Source: Oscillospiraceae bacterium (GTDB lineage Bacteria > Bacillota > Clostridia > Oscillospirales > Oscillospiraceae). From it: DNA of 61,350 nt. The notes under the pieces are model-generated. The model saw nothing but the letters and a program-made list of their open reading frames with translations. It ran no database searches and was not told the DNA's origin. Position numbers and translations under genes: made by a program. The DNA lies in the NCBI GenBank assembly GCA_020025575.1, contig JAHHRW010000011.1:1-61350 (forward strand), given 5' to 3'. The stretch's first letter is position 1. Each line of letters starts with the position of its first letter. Positions 15,501-23,737 of the stretch are shown in pieces.

Positions 15501-16880
15501 CTATAAACCCAAAATCAGGTTGGCAAACATGAAGTACACCAAAAGCGACAGCGCATCCACAATGGATGTGATGAAGGGGCTTGCCATGACTGCCGGGTCA
15601 AGTTTCAGGGACTGGGCCGCCATGGGCAGCAATGCACCCACCATTTTAGACAGCAAAACGGTGACTGCCAGCGCACAGCAGACCACCAGATCCACCCACA
15701 ATGTGATATCCGTATTTCCAAGCATCAGCCGGTCTACCAGCAGAATTTTCACAAAACAGAACAGGGACAGCACCAGTCCGCACAGCACGGCGGTACGAAT
15801 CTCTTTCCAAACCACACGAATGGTATCGGTCAGTTTCAGCTCGTTCAGGCTCAGGGCACGGATGATGGATACGGAAGCCTGACTTCCGCAGTTGCCGCCG
15901 GTGCCCATCAGCATGGGAATGAAGGCGGTCAGCGCAACCTGAGCAGACAGGGCATCTTCAAAGGAAGTGATAATGAGCCCTGTAAAGGTCGAAGTGACCA
16001 TGAGCAGCAACAACCAAGGGATTCTATTCTGAAATAGCTCGAAAACAGAACTTTTTAGGTATGTTTTTTCCGATGGTGTCATACCGGCCATCAGTTCGAT
16101 ATCCTCAGTGGCCTCCTCCTGCATAACGTCCATGGCGTCATCAAAGGTGACGATGCCAACCATTCGGTTCTCTGCATCTACAACCGGAATGGCAAGGAAG
16201 TTATACTTGCTCAGCATCCGAGCTGCCTCTTCCTGATCGGTGGAGGTGGTGGCATAGATCAGGTTGGTTTTCATGATATCAATGATAGGGGTTTCGTCGT
16301 CCTCTGCCAGCAGAAGATCCTTCACGGTGACCAGACCCAGAAGTTTTCGGTTATGATCGGTCACATAACAGGTGTAGATGGTTTCCTTATCCACGCCCTG
16401 ACGGCGAATCCGCAAAATTGCAGCCTCAACGGTCATATCCGGCCGCAGAGAGACATATTCCGTTGTCATAATGGAGCCTGCGGAAAATTCCTCATATCGC
16501 AGGATCTGATTGATGGAGTTTCGCATTTCGGGATCAGCCTGTTTCAGAATGCGCTTGACCACATTGGCGGGCATTTCTTCTACAAGATCGGCCGCATCGT
16601 CCACGTATAGCTCATCCACCACATCTTTTAATTCCTTATCGGAAAAGCCGCGAATCAGCAATTCCTGAGCATCCGGTTCCATTTCTACAAAGGTTTCAGC
16701 GGCCAGTTCCTTTGGCAGCAGCCGAAACAGCAGGGGAATCCGCTGCTCCTGCAGGGTATCAAAGATTGCGGCAATATCACTGGGGTTCATGGTAATCAGG
16801 ATATCCCGCAAGGTTGCATATTTTTTGTCATCTAACAGGGTGGTTAGGGCTTTTTCAACGATTTCAAATCGCTCTGCCAT
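15501..16880 (-). CDS. mgtE: Magnesium transporter MgtE
   Basis: Mg2+-gated Mg2+ channel of the inner membrane, 459 aa. Order of parts: an N-terminal superhelical MgtE_N domain (~1-125, including DAADLVEEMP), two CBS domains (~130-250, with GSIMTTEYVSLRP and IPVVDAENRMVGIVTFDDAMDV), a connecting helix and five transmembrane helices from about 285 onward. The pore-forming stretch has PMLMGTGGNCGSQ, and the end MASPFITSIVDALSLLVYF matches the family. The ATG at 16880 has AGGAG eight bases upstream; an in-frame extension of 48 codons reads through the leader and is not homologous. A structured leader with a possible 14-residue ORF lies upstream. Confidence 0.95.
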   Translation of the reverse strand: MAERFEIVEKALTTLLDDKKYATLRDILITMNPSDIAAIFDTLQEQRIPLLFRLLPKELAAETFVEMEPDAQELLIRGFSDKELKDVVDELYVDDAADLVEEMPANVVKRILKQADPEMRNSINQILRYEEFSAGSIMTTEYVSLRPDMTVEAAILRIRRQGVDKETIYTCYVTDHNRKLLGLVTVKDLLLAEDDETPIIDIMKTNLIYATTSTDQEEAARMLSKYNFLAIPVVDAENRMVGIVTFDDAMDVMQEEATEDIELMAGMTPSEKTYLKSSVFELFQNRIPWLLLLMVTSTFTGLIITSFEDALSAQVALTAFIPMLMGTGGNCGSQASVSIIRALSLNELKLTDTIRVVWKEIRTAVLCGLVLSLFCFVKILLVDRLMLGNTDITLWVDLVVCCALAVTVLLSKMVGALLPMAAQSLKLDPAVMASPFITSIVDALSLLVYFMFANLILGL

Positions 16881-16951
16881 GTTGGTTGCTCCTTCCACAA
16901 GAAATTTCTGGGCACGTTGGAAGCAAACACACTGGGCCGAAGGCTGCACAG

Positions 16952-17016
16952 AATAAACCACAGCAGGCGGTTTATTGTAAAGGGTCAGATGTGCCGGTAT
17001 TACTGCCACCGTCCAT
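16952..17016 (-). promoter_or_regulatory. mgtE leader: possible 14-codon leader peptide overlapping a hairpin
   Basis: On the minus strand a GAGGTG SD precedes ATG at 17016, encoding MDGGSNTGTSDPLQ and ending in TAA at 16972-16974. The stop codon lies inside the first arm of an 8-bp hairpin (16969-16976 pairing with 16952-16959). A ribosome at the end of this frame would melt the hairpin, as in leader-peptide attenuation. I could not match the leader to the M-box consensus by eye. Confidence 0.4.
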
Positions 17017-17055
17017 GGTTTCACCTCATTGTTGTTTTAAGGCACTATTATATTT

Positions 17056-17084
17056 ATTTTATTCTAATTATGGCATGGTGTCAA
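17056..17084 (-). promoter_or_regulatory. Promoter of mgtE
   Basis: Minus strand TTGACA (17084-17079), 17-base spacer, TAAAAT (17061-17056). It predicts a leader of about 170 bases before the mgtE ATG. Confidence 0.75.
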
Positions 17085-17155
17085 CCTTGACGGCGGTGGT
17101 TGTTTTATTTAAAATGAGAGAAAACAAGAGATTGCGCACGCAGGAGGAAGTATGT

Positions 17156-17704
17156 ATGCCCATCCGAATCGCTCGGGAAGAGGATATTCCCAGAATGTTA
17201 GAAATCTATGCACCATATGTGGAAAAGACCACCTATTCATTTGAATATCGTGTTCCCACGCAGGAAGAATTTTTGGAACGGTTCCGTACCCATGTGGCCC
17301 AGTTCCCGTGGCTTGTGTGGGAAGAGGACGGCTGCGTTCTGGGCTATGCCTACGCCGGAGCGCCCTGGGAGCGCATGGCATACAGCTGGTGCGCAGAAAG
17401 TTCCATCTATCTGGCACCCCAGGCTCAGGGCCGTGGAATCGGCAAGGCCCTTTATGGGGTATTGGAAGAAATCCTCACCCGACAGGGGTACCGAATCGTG
17501 TATGCCCTCATCACCACGGAAAATCAGGGTTCTGTTGCATTCCATCAGGCACTGGGCTACACATACCGCACTACCTTCCCCAATTGCGGGTATAAAATGG
17601 GTCGGTGGCTGGGGGTCATATGGCTGGAAAAGCAGTTAAATCCATTCAAAGAGCCCCAGACGCTCCCCGTAAACTGGATGTCGTGCATACAGAATTTGGT
17701 ATAA
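17156..17704 (+). CDS. GNAT N-acetyltransferase, phosphinothricin-acetyltransferase-like
   Basis: 182-aa acetyl-CoA-dependent N-acetyltransferase. The sequence starts IRIAREEDIPRMLEIYAPYV and has the acetyl-CoA loop QAQGRGIGKALYG at about 88-100. The GYRIVYALITTENQGSVAFHQALGY block is typical of the PAT/YncA/MddA group that acetylates methionine-sulfoximine-like or small amine substrates. The ATG at 17156 follows AGGAGG. The last ~20 residues (after EKQLNPFKEP) extend beyond usual homologues and may be non-conserved. It stands alone between divergent mgtE and the glycogen operon. A drug or herbicide substrate is not implied. Confidence 0.88.
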   Translation: MPIRIAREEDIPRMLEIYAPYVEKTTYSFEYRVPTQEEFLERFRTHVAQFPWLVWEEDGCVLGYAYAGAPWERMAYSWCAESSIYLAPQAQGRGIGKALYGVLEEILTRQGYRIVYALITTENQGSVAFHQALGYTYRTTFPNCGYKMGRWLGVIWLEKQLNPFKEPQTLPVNWMSCIQNLV

Positions 17705-17768
17705 TAATTGCTAAAAATGTGTAAAAACGGGTAATTGTTCGGTGCTGTAAGTCGAACAGCTATATAAA

Positions 17769-17797
17769 TTGACGAAAAGAGACGAACGATTTTAGAT
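17769..17797 (+). promoter_or_regulatory. Candidate promoter of the glycogen operon
   Basis: TTGACG (17769-17774), 17-base spacer, TTAGAT (17792-17797). The leader to the glgB ATG is about 120 bases. Confidence 0.45.
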
Positions 17798-17924
17798 AAA
17801 ATGACTCTTTCACATTGCAAAAAAATGTGATATGGTATGCATGGGGATGTACAGCCTGTTTACACAGAAAGTGTACATATTTGGACGCACCCAACCCGAT
17901 CACGAAAGAGAGGAACCGTCACCC

Positions 17925-19847
17925 ATGTACGAACAGTTTCACACCTTTTTACAGGAGTATCACGCAGGTACCAGCACCGGTGCCTATTCCTTCTTGGGAT
18001 GCCATCGGCAGAACCGGAACGGTCTGGACGGTTTTGTGTTTCGTGTCTGGGCACCCAATGCAAAATCCATCAGCGTGGTGGGCGATTTCAATTTCTGGAA
18101 TGGCTCCGACCTGCCGATGATGAAGTTTGCCCAGGGGGTCTGGGAAGGGTGGTCTCAGTACGCCAAAGAGGGAGATGCCTATAAATATCTGGTGGAGCAT
18201 TATGACGGCACTGCCGTCTATAAGGCAGACCCGGTGGGCTTTCGTACCTGCCGTGCCCCGGACACGTCCAGCGTGATCTGCGATTTGTCTGGATTTGCAT
18301 GGCATGATAAGGGCTACTTTGCCCGCCAGGCTCAGCGCTCTGCTCTGGATGCACCTGTAAATATTTACGAACTGCATCTGGGTTCCTGGCGGCGCAAGAA
18401 GGATGGCTCGTTGTTCTCCTATGCAGAGATCGCGCCACAAATAGCCGATTATGCCAAGAATATGGGGTACACCCATGTGGAGCTGATGCCGCTGGCAGAA
18501 TACCCCTATGGGCCAAGCTGGGGCTATCAGGTCACCGGGTTCTATGCCCCCACTTCCCGCTACGGCTCTCCGAAAGAATTTATGACGCTGGTGGACACCC
18601 TGCACCTGGCCGGTGTGGGCGTGATTTTGGACTGGGTTCCTGCCTATTTCCCAAAGGATGAATATGGCCTGTATGAATTTGACGGAACCTGTACATACGA
18701 GCTGGCTGACCCCGCCATGAACGAGCATCCTGAATGGGGTACCCGTATTTTTGACTATGGTCGTCCCGAGGTGAAGAGTTTCCTCATCTCCAACGCCGTT
18801 TTCTGGCTGAAGGAATATCATATCGACGGCATCCGTGTGGATGCGGTGAGCTCCATGCTGTATCTGGACTACAGCCGCCCCAACTTTAAGCCCAACCGCT
18901 ATGGCGGCCGGGAGAATCTGGAGGCAATCGCGTTCCTGCAGCAGCTGAATAAGGCCTGCTTTCAGCTGAGGCCCAGTGTGATTATGGCGGCGGAGGAATC
19001 CACGGCTTATCCGCTGGTGACCAAGCCGGATTATGTGGGTGGTCTGGGATTCTTGTTCAAGTGGAACATGGGCTGGATGAATGATACGCTGAACTATTTG
19101 CGCAAGGACCCCCTTGAGCGAAAATACAGCCACGAAAAGCTCACCTTTTCCATGACATACGCTTTTTCGGAGAATTACATCCTGCCCCTGAGCCACGATG
19201 AGGTGGTTCACGGAAAGTGCTCTCTCATCAATAAAATGCCGGGAGAGTACGACTGGAAATTTGCCAATCTGCGGCTGCTTTTGGGCTATCAGATGGCGCA
19301 TCCAGGCAAAAAGCTCCTATTCATGGGGGGCGAGTTCGGCCAGTTCATCGAGTGGAATTCCGATCAGAGTCTGGACTGGATGCTGCTTGGCTATGACCGG
19401 CACCGCCAGATGCAGGCCTATACCCGGGATTTGAACCACTTTTACCTGCGTTCTGCTCCCCTGTGGAGCGATGACAGCAGCTGGGCTGGATTCTCATGGA
19501 TCCAACCTGACGACAGAGATTACAGCGTTTTGGCTTTCCGGCGTATCGACCGTCGGGGCCAGGAGCTGATTTGTATTCTCAACTTTACGCCGGTAGTCCG
19601 TGAAGACTACTGCCTGGGCTTGCCGCAGCAGGGGACATATCGCTGTGTATTTTCCTCTGACGAGGTAAAGTACGGCGGTAATGGAACCCGACTGCCTGCG
19701 GTCTCGGCAAAGAAGGAGCCCTTCGGGGAATATGCCTACTCCGGAAACTTCCGGCTGGCACCCATGAGTGTTGCTTTCTATGTCCGGGAACACGGGACTT
19801 CTGACAAGTCCCCAACAATCAACCCAAGTGCGGGGAGTTCCCGCTAA
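17925..19847 (+). CDS. glgB: 1,4-alpha-glucan branching enzyme
   Basis: GH13 enzyme that introduces alpha-1,6 branches into glycogen, 640 aa. It has a CBM48-like N-terminal domain (FRVWAPNAKSISVVGDFNFW), then the (beta/alpha)8 barrel. Catalytic regions are visible: the LDWVPAYFP loop, DGIRVDAVSSMLY with the nucleophile Asp, AAEESTAYP with the acid/base Glu, and LSHDEVVHGK with the third Asp. In the first loop family members usually have DWVPGHFP; here Ala replaces Gly. The ATG at 17925 has GAGAGGAA upstream; an extension to 17832 is in frame but has no SD. First gene of glgB-glgC-glgD-glgA. Confidence 0.95.
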   Translation: MYEQFHTFLQEYHAGTSTGAYSFLGCHRQNRNGLDGFVFRVWAPNAKSISVVGDFNFWNGSDLPMMKFAQGVWEGWSQYAKEGDAYKYLVEHYDGTAVYKADPVGFRTCRAPDTSSVICDLSGFAWHDKGYFARQAQRSALDAPVNIYELHLGSWRRKKDGSLFSYAEIAPQIADYAKNMGYTHVELMPLAEYPYGPSWGYQVTGFYAPTSRYGSPKEFMTLVDTLHLAGVGVILDWVPAYFPKDEYGLYEFDGTCTYELADPAMNEHPEWGTRIFDYGRPEVKSFLISNAVFWLKEYHIDGIRVDAVSSMLYLDYSRPNFKPNRYGGRENLEAIAFLQQLNKACFQLRPSVIMAAEESTAYPLVTKPDYVGGLGFLFKWNMGWMNDTLNYLRKDPLERKYSHEKLTFSMTYAFSENYILPLSHDEVVHGKCSLINKMPGEYDWKFANLRLLLGYQMAHPGKKLLFMGGEFGQFIEWNSDQSLDWMLLGYDRHRQMQAYTRDLNHFYLRSAPLWSDDSSWAGFSWIQPDDRDYSVLAFRRIDRRGQELICILNFTPVVREDYCLGLPQQGTYRCVFSSDEVKYGGNGTRLPAVSAKKEPFGEYAYSGNFRLAPMSVAFYVREHGTSDKSPTINPSAGSSR

Positions 19848-19890
19848 CTGAAGAGGAAAAATGAAAAAAACGAACAAAGGAGCTGTGACC

Positions 19891-21081
19891 ATGTACTTCC
19901 ACAAAAAGCGATGCATTGCCATGCTCTTGGCCGGCGGCCAGGGCAGCAGATTGAAGGTCCTGACAGAGAAAACCGCAAAACCAGCGGTACCCTTTGGCGG
20001 TAAATACCGCATTATTGACTTCCCACTAAGCAACTGTGTAAATTCCGGCATTGATACCGTTGGTATCCTCACACAGTATCAGCCGTTGGAACTGAACGAA
20101 TATATTGGCAACGGCCAGCCCTGGGGCCTGAACAAGACCCACAGCTGCGCCCAGATCCTGCCCCCCTATGAGCGCCACGACAAGAAGAACGGCTGGTACA
20201 AGGGAACTGCTAACGCCATTTATCAGAATATCGACTTTGTAGACCGGTTTGATCCGGATTATGTGGTGGTTCTGTCCGGTGACCATATTTATAAGATGGA
20301 TTATGCCGCAATGGTTGCCTACCATGAAAAGAACGAGGCATCCTGCACCATCGCAGTGCGGGATGTGCCCATTGAAGAGGCTCCCCGTTTCGGTATTCTG
20401 AATACCAACCCTGACAACTCCATCTATGAGTTTGAAGAGAAACCTGCCAACCCCAAGTCCACCAATGCCTCCATGGGCATCTATGTGTTTAACTGGAAGG
20501 TCCTGAGAGAGGCCCTGATCAACGATGAGGAAGACCCCAATTCCTCCAATGACTTTGGCAAGAACATCATCCCCAAGATGCTTGCCGGAGGCCATAAGCT
20601 CATGGCCTATACCTTTAACGGCTATTGGAAGGATGTGGGAACCATTGCATCCCTCTGGGAGGCAAATATGGAGCTGCTGGGCAAGAATCCGGAGTTTAAT
20701 ATCCGTGAGGATGAAAAGTTTAAGATCTATGCCCGGAACAGCGCCCTGCCTTCTTCCTACATCGATGAAGGTGCAAAGACCGTCAACTGCTTCATTGCAG
20801 AAGGTTCTGAGGTCTATGGCACCGTTCGTCATTCCATCATCTCGGTGGGCTGCTCTGTAGGTGAGGGTGCGCTGGTAGAGGATTCTGTCATTATGCCCGG
20901 TGTCTCCATCGCCCCCGGCGCGGTTGTACGCCATGCCATCATTGGCGAGGGCACCCAGATCTGCCGTGGAGCCGTTGTAGGTGGTGCTTTTACCCCCGAC
21001 GAAAAGAAGAAGATCAGCGTCACCCACAAAAATGCCGTGGTATCAGCGGGTTCTGTGCTCCTGCCCGGCGAAATGCTCTAA
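19891..21081 (+). CDS. glgC: Glucose-1-phosphate adenylyltransferase
   Basis: Makes ADP-glucose from glucose-1-phosphate and ATP, the committed step of glycogen synthesis. The 396-aa chain has the nucleotide-binding loop AMLLAGGQGSRL, the KPAVPFGGKYRIIDF block, the catalytic GDHIYKMDY region, FEEKPANPKS, and a C-terminal left-handed beta-helix. The ATG at 19891 with AAAGGAG matches the family start; an ATG at 19861 would add ten residues. It lies 43 bases after glgB and 14 before glgD. Confidence 0.96.
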   Translation: MYFHKKRCIAMLLAGGQGSRLKVLTEKTAKPAVPFGGKYRIIDFPLSNCVNSGIDTVGILTQYQPLELNEYIGNGQPWGLNKTHSCAQILPPYERHDKKNGWYKGTANAIYQNIDFVDRFDPDYVVVLSGDHIYKMDYAAMVAYHEKNEASCTIAVRDVPIEEAPRFGILNTNPDNSIYEFEEKPANPKSTNASMGIYVFNWKVLREALINDEEDPNSSNDFGKNIIPKMLAGGHKLMAYTFNGYWKDVGTIASLWEANMELLGKNPEFNIREDEKFKIYARNSALPSSYIDEGAKTVNCFIAEGSEVYGTVRHSIISVGCSVGEGALVEDSVIMPGVSIAPGAVVRHAIIGEGTQICRGAVVGGAFTPDEKKKISVTHKNAVVSAGSVLLPGEML

Positions 21082-21095
21082 GGAGGTAGGCAGAT

Positions 21096-22211
21096 ATGAC
21101 CATTCAGGGTATTATTTTTGCAAATATCTATGACAGCTCTCTTGGTGAGCTGACCAACAAACGCACCATGGCCAGCCTGCCCTATGGCGGCCGCTATCGT
21201 CAGATCGATTTTACACTGTCCAATATGTCCAATGCGGATATCCGACGAATCGGCATCATTTCCCGGTATAATTACCAGTCCTTGATGGCGCACATTGGCT
21301 CTGGTGAAGAGTGGGATCTGGAGCTGCAGGACGGCGGTCTTGAGTATCTGACCCCCTATGCGGTCAGCCCGAATTCCGGCTACCGGGGCAAGCTGGAGGC
21401 TCTGTATGCGGCCAGAGAATATATGGCCAAGGGAACAGAGGACAGCTATGTGATTCTGGCAGATTCCAGTGTCTTGTGCAACATGGATTTGAACAAGGTG
21501 CTGGAGGCCCATGTGGCCAGCGGCAGAGATATGACGGTGGTCGCCAAGGAAGGTGTCGCCAATGGCCACAAACAGCTGGATCTTGCAATGAAACTGGATG
21601 AAAACGGCCAGATCGCGGATATGGCGGTGGACTATGTGGCGCCCAGTGAATATCTTGCATCCATGGGTATGTTCATAATCGAGAAGAGACTGCTGATGGA
21701 GTTGGTAGAAAATCGGGTTGCCCGGAACTACTACCGCTTTGAGCGGGATCTGATCCTGCCCATGTGGCAGGAAAAGAAGCTCAGCGTCAATGTCTATTGC
21801 TTTGACGGTGTGGCCCTGTTCACCGAATCCCCCGAGGAATATTACACCGCAAATCTAGCGCTGCTTGACAAGGATGTTCGTGACGGCCTGTTCCGTGACC
21901 GTCCCATCTATACCAAGGTTCGTGACCGCGTGCCCACCTACTACGGGGAAAATACCAATATCGACAATTGCATCGTAGCAGACGGCTGCGTGCTGGAAGG
22001 AAATGCCAAGAATTCAGTGCTGTTCCGTCAGGTCACGCTGATGGAAGGTGCCATGGTGGAAAATTCCCTGATTATGAATGATTCTGTCATCGGCGAAAAT
22101 GCGGAGCTCAAGTGCGTCATTCTTGACAAGAATGTAACGGTTCGTCCAGGCGCAAAGCTCATTGGTACGCTCCAGAATCCCATCATCATAAAAAGAGGCG
22201 AAATTGTATGA
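21096..22211 (+). CDS. glgD: GlgD, regulatory subunit of glucose-1-phosphate adenylyltransferase
   Basis: 371-aa paralogue of GlgC. It keeps the fold (SLPYGGRYRQIDFTLSNMSN, then a hexapeptide-repeat C-terminus with NCIVADGCVLEG and ENSLIMNDSVIGE), but the nucleotide-binding GGxGxRL loop is replaced by NIYDSSLGELTNKRT. It is thus expected to be catalytically weak and to form a hetero-oligomer with GlgC that tunes its activity. SD AAGGAGG precedes the ATG. Its stop overlaps glgA (ATGA). Confidence 0.93.
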   Translation: MTIQGIIFANIYDSSLGELTNKRTMASLPYGGRYRQIDFTLSNMSNADIRRIGIISRYNYQSLMAHIGSGEEWDLELQDGGLEYLTPYAVSPNSGYRGKLEALYAAREYMAKGTEDSYVILADSSVLCNMDLNKVLEAHVASGRDMTVVAKEGVANGHKQLDLAMKLDENGQIADMAVDYVAPSEYLASMGMFIIEKRLLMELVENRVARNYYRFERDLILPMWQEKKLSVNVYCFDGVALFTESPEEYYTANLALLDKDVRDGLFRDRPIYTKVRDRVPTYYGENTNIDNCIVADGCVLEGNAKNSVLFRQVTLMEGAMVENSLIMNDSVIGENAELKCVILDKNVTVRPGAKLIGTLQNPIIIKRGEIV

Positions 22212-23653
22212 AAATTGCCATCTTAGCCTCCGAAGGCGCTCCCTATATCAAATCCGGCGGTTTGGGCGATGTGATGGAGGCATTGCCTGCGGCGCTGTCC
22301 AGAATCCAGGGCAACGAAGTGCTGCTGATGCTGCCCTATTATAAGAAAATCAAGGAAAATCCGAATTACACCGTAGAATTGGTTACCGAGCTGGAAGTCC
22401 AGCTGGGCTGGCGCAAGCAGTATGCAGGAATTATGCGCCTGACCAACCGTACAGATGGAGTATGTGTCTATTTTGTGGACAGTGAATATTACTTTGGCGC
22501 TCGGGAAGGCGCCATCTATGGCGAGGGGGATGACGGCGAGCGGTTTGCCTTCTTCTCTAAGGCTTGTCTGGATGCCTTGAGCGCCATGGGACAGATTCCG
22601 GATGTGATTCAGTGCAACGACTGGCAGTGCGGTATGGTTCCCACCTATCTCAAGGCCATGTACCGTCCCATGTTCCCCAATACCAAGTGCATGTACACCA
22701 TTCACAACATCGAATATCAGGGATGGGCAGATGCGCACTTCTTTGACGATGTGTTACAGCTGCCCTGGGAATATCGCAGCTGCCTGGATATGAACGGCGC
22801 TGTGAATGTGATGAAGGGTGCCATTGAGACCTGTGACATGGTCACCACCGTTTCCGAGTCCTATGCCCGGGAACTCATGTACCCATACTATGCCCATGGC
22901 CTCGACAGCGTGATTGCCGGAAATGCATGGAAACTTACGGGCATTACCAACGGCATCGATGTGAATACCTTCAACCCGGAGACAGACCCTGCGCTTCCGG
23001 CGCACTACAGTGCGGAAACCTTCCGTGAGGGGAAGGCCAAGTGCAAAGCAGCTTTGCAGGAGGAATTGGGACTGCCTGCACGGCCGGATGTGCCGCTGCT
23101 GGTCATGGTCACAAGACTGGCAGGACACAAGGGCCTTGATCTGCTGTGCTACATCGCCAGAAGGCTCCTGAACGAGGAGAAGGTTCAAATCGCCATCCTC
23201 GGCACCGGCGAAGCCCAGTATGAGAGTTTCTTCCGTGGATTGGCGGCAGAATATCCCGATCAGGTCAGCGCAAAGATTACCTTCAATCTGGCACTGGCAT
23301 CCCGGATGTATGCCGGCGGCGATATCTATATGATGCCGTCTAAGTCCGAGCCCTGCGGCCTGAGCCAGATGAATGCCATGCACTACGGCACGGTTCCTGT
23401 GGTTCACGCCACCGGTGGCCTGAGAGATACCGTTCCCGGCGTGGATGACCACGGCCTGAACGGTTTGGGCTATAGTTTCCAGAGTTATAATGGGGACGAC
23501 TTCCTGTGGGCATTGAAACGCTGCCTGAGCCTGTACGAGAATGACCACTCTGTATTCGAGGATTTGCAGCACCGTGGTATGACCACAGATTTCAGCTGGG
23601 ATGTGCCGGCCGGCAAGTACATGGAGCTGTTCCGTTCCATGTGCCAGAAATAA
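22208..23653 (+). CDS. glgA: Glycogen synthase (ADP-glucose type, GT5)
   Basis: Transfers glucose from ADP-glucose to the growing glycogen chain, 481 aa. The N-terminal KSGGLGDVMEALPAAL holds the K-x-G-G-L substrate loop. ITNGIDVNTFNPETD and the C-terminal PSKSEPCGLSQMNAMHYGTVP with catalytic Glu follow, then HATGGLRDTV. Retaining GT-B fold. Translation is coupled to glgD by a four-base overlap. No glycogen phosphorylase gene (glgP) is in the window. Confidence 0.96.
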   Translation: MKIAILASEGAPYIKSGGLGDVMEALPAALSRIQGNEVLLMLPYYKKIKENPNYTVELVTELEVQLGWRKQYAGIMRLTNRTDGVCVYFVDSEYYFGAREGAIYGEGDDGERFAFFSKACLDALSAMGQIPDVIQCNDWQCGMVPTYLKAMYRPMFPNTKCMYTIHNIEYQGWADAHFFDDVLQLPWEYRSCLDMNGAVNVMKGAIETCDMVTTVSESYARELMYPYYAHGLDSVIAGNAWKLTGITNGIDVNTFNPETDPALPAHYSAETFREGKAKCKAALQEELGLPARPDVPLLVMVTRLAGHKGLDLLCYIARRLLNEEKVQIAILGTGEAQYESFFRGLAAEYPDQVSAKITFNLALASRMYAGGDIYMMPSKSEPCGLSQMNAMHYGTVPVVHATGGLRDTVPGVDDHGLNGLGYSFQSYNGDDFLWALKRCLSLYENDHSVFEDLQHRGMTTDFSWDVPAGKYMELFRSMCQK

Positions 23654-23665
23654 CCAAACAGATAC

Positions 23666-23693
23666 ACAAAGGGTCTGGCAACAGACCCTTTGT
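23666..23693 (+). terminator. Hairpin after glgA, possible weak terminator
   Basis: A perfect 12-bp stem (23666-23677 with 23682-23693) has a 4-base loop but no real U-tract, so it may only reduce read-through into the GH13 gene. Confidence 0.5.
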
Positions 23694-23737
23694 CGTGCAT
23701 TCTGGGCACAAATTTATATACACTTCAGGAGAAGACT

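Noticed and set aside
16881..17050. M-box magnesium riboswitch in the mgtE leader
   Set aside because: The conserved M-box blocks could not be found by eye; a covariance-model search is needed, so I report a leader ORF/hairpin instead.
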